From the NCBI GenBank assembly GCA_046758085.1, contig JBHHZP010000149.1, positions 1 through 8,655 of the forward strand: a stretch of 8,655 nt of DNA. The letters are read 5' to 3'. The position numbers and the translations under genes are program-made. The notes beneath the pieces were generated by a model. It did not search any database. It was not told the DNA's origin and saw nothing but the letters and a program-made list of their open reading frames with translations. This stretch comes from VRUB01 sp046758085. Its GTDB lineage: Bacteria > Pseudomonadota > Gammaproteobacteria > Acidiferrobacterales > SPGG2. Position 1 is the first letter of the stretch; every line of letters begins with the position of its first letter. This document shows positions 5,294 through 8,655 of this stretch, piece by piece.

Positions 5294-5944
5294 ATGATCC
5301 ACGAAGCACACAAAACTACCGACTCCGCCGGCATGTTTATGACCCTGCTCGAGCCGGTTATTAACGGCGTGCTTCGCCTTGATCGCCATAGCCTGTTACG
5401 GCTGGGCGAGCTCGAGGGAAAAGTGATCCGCATCGTTGTAGGGCGATTGCAGGAAGCGGTTACGCCGATCGAGATCTACGTCTTGCCCTCGGTCGACGGT
5501 CTGCGAATCCGGCGGCAACACGATCGCGAACCCGACGTTACCCTGAGTGGCGCGCTGCCCGTGCTGTTGCGGCTTGCCGGGGCCGGCGCGCGCCCCGAGC
5601 TGTTCGCCTCCGGCGAGCTTGAGATCAGCGGTGATGTGGAGCTTGGACAGCGCTTCCAGCGCGTGCTGGAAGCGCTGGATGTGGATTGGGAAGAGCAGGC
5701 CTCGAAGGTTCTCGGCGACGTGGTGGCCCACAAGCTTGGCAACCTGCTACGCGGCGCGCGCGCCTGGCGCACCCAATCGTTGCGCTCGCTCGGTGCGGAC
5801 CTCACCGAGTACCTGCAGGAGGAAAGCCGCATCCTGGCGGCTCGGAGCCGCATAGATGCATTCTTGAACGCTGTGGATAGCTTGCGTGCTGACGTGGCGC
5901 GCCTGGAAGCACGGCTAGCCCAGCTGCAGGGGCGCGCGCCATGA
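5294..5944 (+). CDS. ubiJ: Ubiquinone biosynthesis accessory factor UbiJ (SCP2 domain)
   Basis: UbiJ (formerly YigP) is a non-catalytic factor with a sterol-carrier-protein-2 fold. With UbiK it holds lipid intermediates within the soluble Ubi complex that carries out late ubiquinone steps. The 216 residues diverge from E. coli UbiJ (about 200) but keep the layout: an N-terminal helix LLEPVINGVLRLD (18-30), an SCP2 domain of about 35-125 with SGELEISGDVELGQRFQRVL near 106-125, a middle helical segment, and a C-terminal coiled coil VDSLRADVARLEARLAQL (194-211), the part that pairs with UbiK in E. coli. Position between ubiE and ubiB supports the call strongly. ATG 5294 has no clear ribosome site; in-frame ATGs at 5333 and 5339 would remove a non-conserved leader of 13-15 residues and are real alternatives. 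The stop overlaps the ubiB start. Confidence 0.88.
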   Translation: MIHEAHKTTDSAGMFMTLLEPVINGVLRLDRHSLLRLGELEGKVIRIVVGRLQEAVTPIEIYVLPSVDGLRIRRQHDREPDVTLSGALPVLLRLAGAGARPELFASGELEISGDVELGQRFQRVLEALDVDWEEQASKVLGDVVAHKLGNLLRGARAWRTQSLRSLGADLTEYLQEESRILAARSRIDAFLNAVDSLRADVARLEARLAQLQGRAP

Positions 5945-7599
5945 TTCGGCGCGGGCAACTGTGGCGGCTGCTGCAAATCACACGCATCCTGGTTAAGCAC
6001 GATCTTGACGAATTTATCAGCGCCATCCATCTTTTTCGGCCGTACCGTTGGTTGTTGCGCATCATGCCATGGCACTGGCGGCCCAGACGGCTGGTGCCAC
6101 GCGGCGTACGACTGCGCGAGGCGCTGGAGGAGCTCGGTCCCATCTTCGTGAAGTTCGGCCAGATTGTGTCGACGCGGCCGGACCTGTTGCCGAAGGACAT
6201 CGCCGAAGAGTTGAGCAAGCTCCAGGATCGCGTGCCGCCGTTTCCGGGCGAGCAGGCGGTGACGGTCGTCGAGCAGGCGTACGGTGTGCCGCTCAATGAG
6301 GTGTTTACGGATTTCGATCGATCCCCCATCGCTTCGGCCTCAGTCGCACAGGTCCACTTCGCCCGGTTGCCGGACGGCTCAGGGGTCGCGGTCAAGGTTT
6401 TGCGACCGGGCATTGAGCGCGTAGTCGCGCGCGATCTGGCGGTCCTGTACACGATCGCCGGGTTGGCGACCCGCTACTCGTCGGATGCGAGACGTTTGCG
6501 GCCAGCCGAGGTCGTAGACGAGTTCAATAAGACGCTGCAGGATGAGCTCGATCTGCGGCGCGAGGCGGCAAATGCAAGCCAGTTGCGCGCGAACTTCCTG
6601 GATTCGGACATGCTTTACGTCCCGCGAATCTACTGGGATCAGACTCGCCGTGCAGTCATGGTCATGGAGCGTATCAGCGGGATACCTATTAGCAATGTGG
6701 AGGCCCTCAAGGCAGCCGGCGTGGACATGCGCCGCCTTGCCCACAACGGTGTAAAGATCTTCTTCACCCAGGCCTTTCGTGACGGGTTTTTTCACGCCGA
6801 CATGCATCCCGGCAACATCTTTGTCACGGTCGAGGGGCAATATCGGGCGGTCGACTTCGGCATTATGGGATCGCTGGGCGAGCAGGACAAACGATACCTC
6901 GCAGAAAACTTTCTCGCCTTTTTTAATCGAGACTACCGTGCCGTGGCGGAGGCGCACATACGTGCGGGATGGGTGCCGCCTGGAACCCGCGTCGATGAGT
7001 TCGAAGCAGCGATTCGCGCCGTGTGTGAGCCCATCTTTGCCAAACCAATCAAGGACATATCCTTCGGTCGCCTGCTGTTGCATCTCTTTCACACCGCCCG
7101 GCGTTTCGACATGGAGGTGCAGCCGCAGCTGGTGCTGCTGCAAAAGACCTTGTTCAACATAGAAGGTCTGGGGCGGCGTCTTTATCCAGAGCTCGATTTA
7201 TGGGAGACCGCAAAGCCGTTTCTGGAAGAGTGGACGCGTGAGCACTTGGGACCGCGCGCGTTGCTGCGCGCCCTACGCAAAGAGCTTCCCCGCTGGTGGG
7301 AGATTGCTCCGCAGTTCCCGCGCATTGCCCATGAGGTGCTGCAACGGGTGCGTGCGGGGAACCTGGAGCTGGAATGGAAATCTAAAGAATTGCAGCAGTT
7401 GCGCCGACAGATACGGATTAACTACCGGCGCATGTTTTTCGCTATTGTCGGCAGCGGGCTCATTGTTTCCAGCGTGCTTGCATTGGGCATCGAAGTCTAC
7501 GCGCCGCCCGGCTGGGCGGCGGGACCGCTCATCGGCTGGGGATTAGCCGGTTTGGGGGTCATATGCTTGCTGCACGCGTGGCCGCGGGAAAATTCGTAA
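5941..7599 (+). CDS. ubiB: Ubiquinone biosynthesis atypical protein kinase/ATPase UbiB
   Basis: A membrane-anchored member of the UbiB/ADCK (ABC1) family, needed for ubiquinone synthesis, probably by using ATP to help extract lipid intermediates from the membrane. At 552 residues it has normal length. Family landmarks are all present: the KxGQ motif VKFGQ (70-74), the Ala-rich nucleotide loop ASASVAQVH (131-139) that replaces the glycine loop of normal kinases, lysine K152 in AVKVLRPG, the ExD-type segment DELDLRREAAN (201-211), the catalytic loop FHADMHPGN (284-292) and the metal-binding VDFGIMG (304-310). Two hydrophobic C-terminal segments (about 499-518 and 524-545) form the membrane anchor. 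ATG 5941 overlaps the ubiJ stop as ATGA, and AGGGG (5928-5932) lies eight bases upstream, so the start is well supported and translation is probably coupled. It uses the same operon as ubiE and ubiJ; no tat genes follow. Confidence 0.97.
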   Translation: MIRRGQLWRLLQITRILVKHDLDEFISAIHLFRPYRWLLRIMPWHWRPRRLVPRGVRLREALEELGPIFVKFGQIVSTRPDLLPKDIAEELSKLQDRVPPFPGEQAVTVVEQAYGVPLNEVFTDFDRSPIASASVAQVHFARLPDGSGVAVKVLRPGIERVVARDLAVLYTIAGLATRYSSDARRLRPAEVVDEFNKTLQDELDLRREAANASQLRANFLDSDMLYVPRIYWDQTRRAVMVMERISGIPISNVEALKAAGVDMRRLAHNGVKIFFTQAFRDGFFHADMHPGNIFVTVEGQYRAVDFGIMGSLGEQDKRYLAENFLAFFNRDYRAVAEAHIRAGWVPPGTRVDEFEAAIRAVCEPIFAKPIKDISFGRLLLHLFHTARRFDMEVQPQLVLLQKTLFNIEGLGRRLYPELDLWETAKPFLEEWTREHLGPRALLRALRKELPRWWEIAPQFPRIAHEVLQRVRAGNLELEWKSKELQQLRRQIRINYRRMFFAIVGSGLIVSSVLALGIEVYAPPGWAAGPLIGWGLAGLGVICLLHAWPRENS

Positions 7600-7640
7600 A
7601 TAAGCGACATTCCTGACTTTAAAACGACAACCCGGGACGC

Positions 7641-7646
7641 TATGAT
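7641..7646 (+). promoter_or_regulatory. Candidate -10 box for the beta-barrel gene
   Basis: TATGAT fits the -10 consensus well and would start transcription near 7653, before the ATG codons at 7674 and 7695. The -35 region (near 7618-7623, TTTAAA) is weak. If real, this gene is transcribed apart from ubiB, and the in-frame TTG at 7647 cannot be its start. Confidence 0.35.
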
Positions 7647-7694
7647 TTGGGAAACAGCGAGACATTCGGTTTCATGTCGCGGCGCAGCACGATT

Positions 7695-8417
7695 ATGAAA
7701 ACCAAACTACTCCTGCCCCTGATGCTTGCGTTTATCGGTCTGTGGCCCACCGCCGCGCCGGCGGGCGAAGCTGCGCTCCAGCTTTATGCTGCCGAGCGCC
7801 CCAGCTACAACGATCCGAATGCGCTGCCCGGTACCGGACCGTTGGGCCTGCCGCTCACGCGGCCGCAGGTCTTATTCAACAACCAGAACCAGCGCGAGCA
7901 AGAATTACTCGCGGTAAAGTGGGAGCACCGGCTCAACCGTGGGCACAGCTTCGCATTCTCGGCCGGTTACGCCAATGAGCCTAATGTGCAGGACAAGCCG
8001 TATGAGTCCAAGAGCACAACGGCTTCGTTCTCCTGGACCAGTAAGTTGACAGGTAAGATGCAACCTCGTCTGACCGGCAGTCTGTTTGTGGGCGATGAGG
8101 CTGCCAGGGAACAGTCCTACCAGTACCTCGACCGACGCTACTACGGTCTGAGCTTCGGTGGCCGATTGACGCTGTTCGAAAAGCATAGCCCCTACTTGTC
8201 GCTGCAGATGCTGCGCAGTGACTACGGCAGCAACGTTACCGACGACCCGCTCGCATTGCCGGAGTACTCACGCCTGATTGCGGGTTGGGATTGGCAGGTG
8301 CGACCCAACTGGCGGCTGCGTGCCGAAGCCGACTACCTGGCGAATGATCTCAGCCTCAACCCCTACCGTTACGACAAGACACGGGTATTTTTCAGTACCC
8401 GCTTCGATTTCCGTTAG
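7695..8417 (+). CDS. Secreted outer-membrane beta-barrel protein, unrecognised family
   Basis: From ATG 7695 the protein has 240 residues and a clean signal peptide: MKTK, then a hydrophobic core (LLLPLMLAFIGLW, 5-17) and an AxA site APA (21-23) with likely cleavage before G24. The mature part alternates polar and aromatic residues in strands, e.g. LLAVKWEHRL (71-80), HSFAFSAGYA (84-93), TTASFSWTSKL (108-118), RYYGLSFGGRLTLF (138-151), SPYLSLQMLRSDY (155-167), IAGWDWQVRPNWRLRAEADYL (split by a short turn, 185-205) and TRVFFSTRFDFR (229-240). That pattern and the aromatic C-terminal strand indicate an outer-membrane barrel of roughly eight or more strands. The ending resembles the C-terminal barrel of SLAM/DUF560 and similar porin-like proteins, but the TPR part of SLAM is absent. 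No function can be assigned. ATG 7674 is an alternative start with a longer n-region; neither has a ribosome site. Confidence 0.8.
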   Translation: MKTKLLLPLMLAFIGLWPTAAPAGEAALQLYAAERPSYNDPNALPGTGPLGLPLTRPQVLFNNQNQREQELLAVKWEHRLNRGHSFAFSAGYANEPNVQDKPYESKSTTASFSWTSKLTGKMQPRLTGSLFVGDEAAREQSYQYLDRRYYGLSFGGRLTLFEKHSPYLSLQMLRSDYGSNVTDDPLALPEYSRLIAGWDWQVRPNWRLRAEADYLANDLSLNPYRYDKTRVFFSTRFDFR

Positions 8418-8496
8418 CAGCTTCGCTGCAGCGCTAGTTAAACGCTGAGTACGCGGAGCCGCGATCGTCGCGTTCCTCCATCAATGGTGTTAGCAC
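8418..8496. other. Hairpin cluster after the beta-barrel gene
   Basis: Several short inverted repeats crowd this stretch: GCAGC/GCTGC around TTC starting on the last base of the stop codon (8417-8429), CAGCG/CGCTG with a 9-base loop (8429-8447), and GCGA/TCGC around TCG (8461-8471). No reading frame of note is present. They may protect the 3' end of the transcript. Confidence 0.35.
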
Positions 8497-8524
8497 AACC
8501 TCCGTAAGGAGGTTTTTTCTTTTT
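8497..8524 (+). terminator. Strong Rho-independent terminator
   Basis: AACCTCC (8497-8503) and GGAGGTT (8508-8514) form a perfect 7-bp stem around the tetraloop GTAA, followed by TTTTCTTTTT (8515-8524). It ends the transcript of the beta-barrel gene, about 80 bases after its stop. The A-richness upstream is low, so it is probably one-directional. Confidence 0.88.
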
Positions 8525-8591
8525 AGGGGTTGAGCAGTGTCGCCTACCGGCGGCTATTCTAATCGGGTTCTCGCACCCGAAGGCGAGGTAC

Positions 8592-8655
8592 TTTGACTCG
8601 GACCCTCCCTGGTCCTCGCCCTGCGGGTCGCCTTCGGCGGTCCAAATTCGATCCG
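8592..8655. repeat. Multi-hairpin repeat, copy B (cut by the window edge)
   Basis: TTTGACTCG (8592-8600) is identical to the start of copy A. Then follow GGACC/GGTCC around CTCCCT (8600-8615), CCC/GGG around TGC (8619-8627), CGCC/GGCG around TTC (8629-8639), GGTCC, and AAATTCGA (8644-8651) leading into TCC, where the window ends inside what should be the fourth hairpin. Two more hairpins precede the conserved block: CGCC/GGCG (8541-8552) and TCGGGT/ACCCGA (8563-8580). The latter may stand for the different left-hand hairpin of copy A. Confidence 0.7.

Noticed and set aside
6379..7143. 254-codon minus-strand frame inside ubiB
   Set aside because: Antisense shadow; ubiB motifs on the + strand are complete and unbroken.
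8625..8655. Possible tRNA T-arm (GGTCCAAATTCGATCC)
   Set aside because: No acceptor, D or anticodon arms fit, and the segment aligns with repeat copy A instead.
1..8655. CRISPR array, phage, toxin-antitoxin or other defence system
   Set aside because: No spaced direct repeats of array type, no integrase or transposase, and no such gene families on either strand.

Overview
The window reads as chromosomal housekeeping DNA from a free-living gammaproteobacterium with moderately high GC content. Three things point there: an Asp-type (Pseudomonas-like) HemB, a DUF971-ubiE-ubiJ-ubiB ubiquinone cluster in the gammaproteobacterial order, and a lysine-rich histone H1-like tail of the AlgP kind. Every gene I can support is on the + strand. 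I cannot name the genus; a purple-sulfur or sulfur-oxidising-type lineage is possible but not shown.

Layout: (1) 2-157, the 3' end of a lysine/alanine-rich H1-like DNA-binding protein, partly made of a 24-bp tandem repeat. (2) 336-1349, hemB (porphobilinogen synthase), apparently with almost no 5' leader. (3) 1398-1635, a hairpin-rich, MITE-like repeat between hemB and the next operon. (4) 1717-3675, a two-gene phosphate-uptake operon: a DUF47/PhoU-like protein followed after 12 bp by a PiT-family permease. (5) 3676-4000, a gap of about 325 bp with a good -10 box and a strong hairpin but no convincing gene. (6) 4001-7599, DUF971, ubiE, ubiJ and ubiB. (7) 7695-8417, an unrecognised secreted outer-membrane beta-barrel protein. 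(8) 8418-8655, a strong intrinsic terminator followed by a second copy of the hairpin repeat, cut by the window edge.

How the genes work together: UbiE does the C-methylation step of ubiquinone synthesis. UbiJ is the lipid-binding SCP2-type scaffold of the soluble Ubi complex, and UbiB is the membrane-anchored atypical kinase/ATPase that assists it. ubiJ and ubiB overlap by ATGA, which suggests translational coupling. HemB supplies tetrapyrroles, so the window holds two separate parts of respiratory-chain cofactor supply. The DUF47-PiT pair is a low-affinity phosphate import unit.

The best non-gene signal is a pair of related intergenic repeats (1431-1505 and 8592-8655). Their stems differ by paired, mutually compensating changes while the loops stay nearly constant, so secondary structure has been kept while sequence drifted. 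No defence, CRISPR, secretion or other complete novel multi-gene system is visible.
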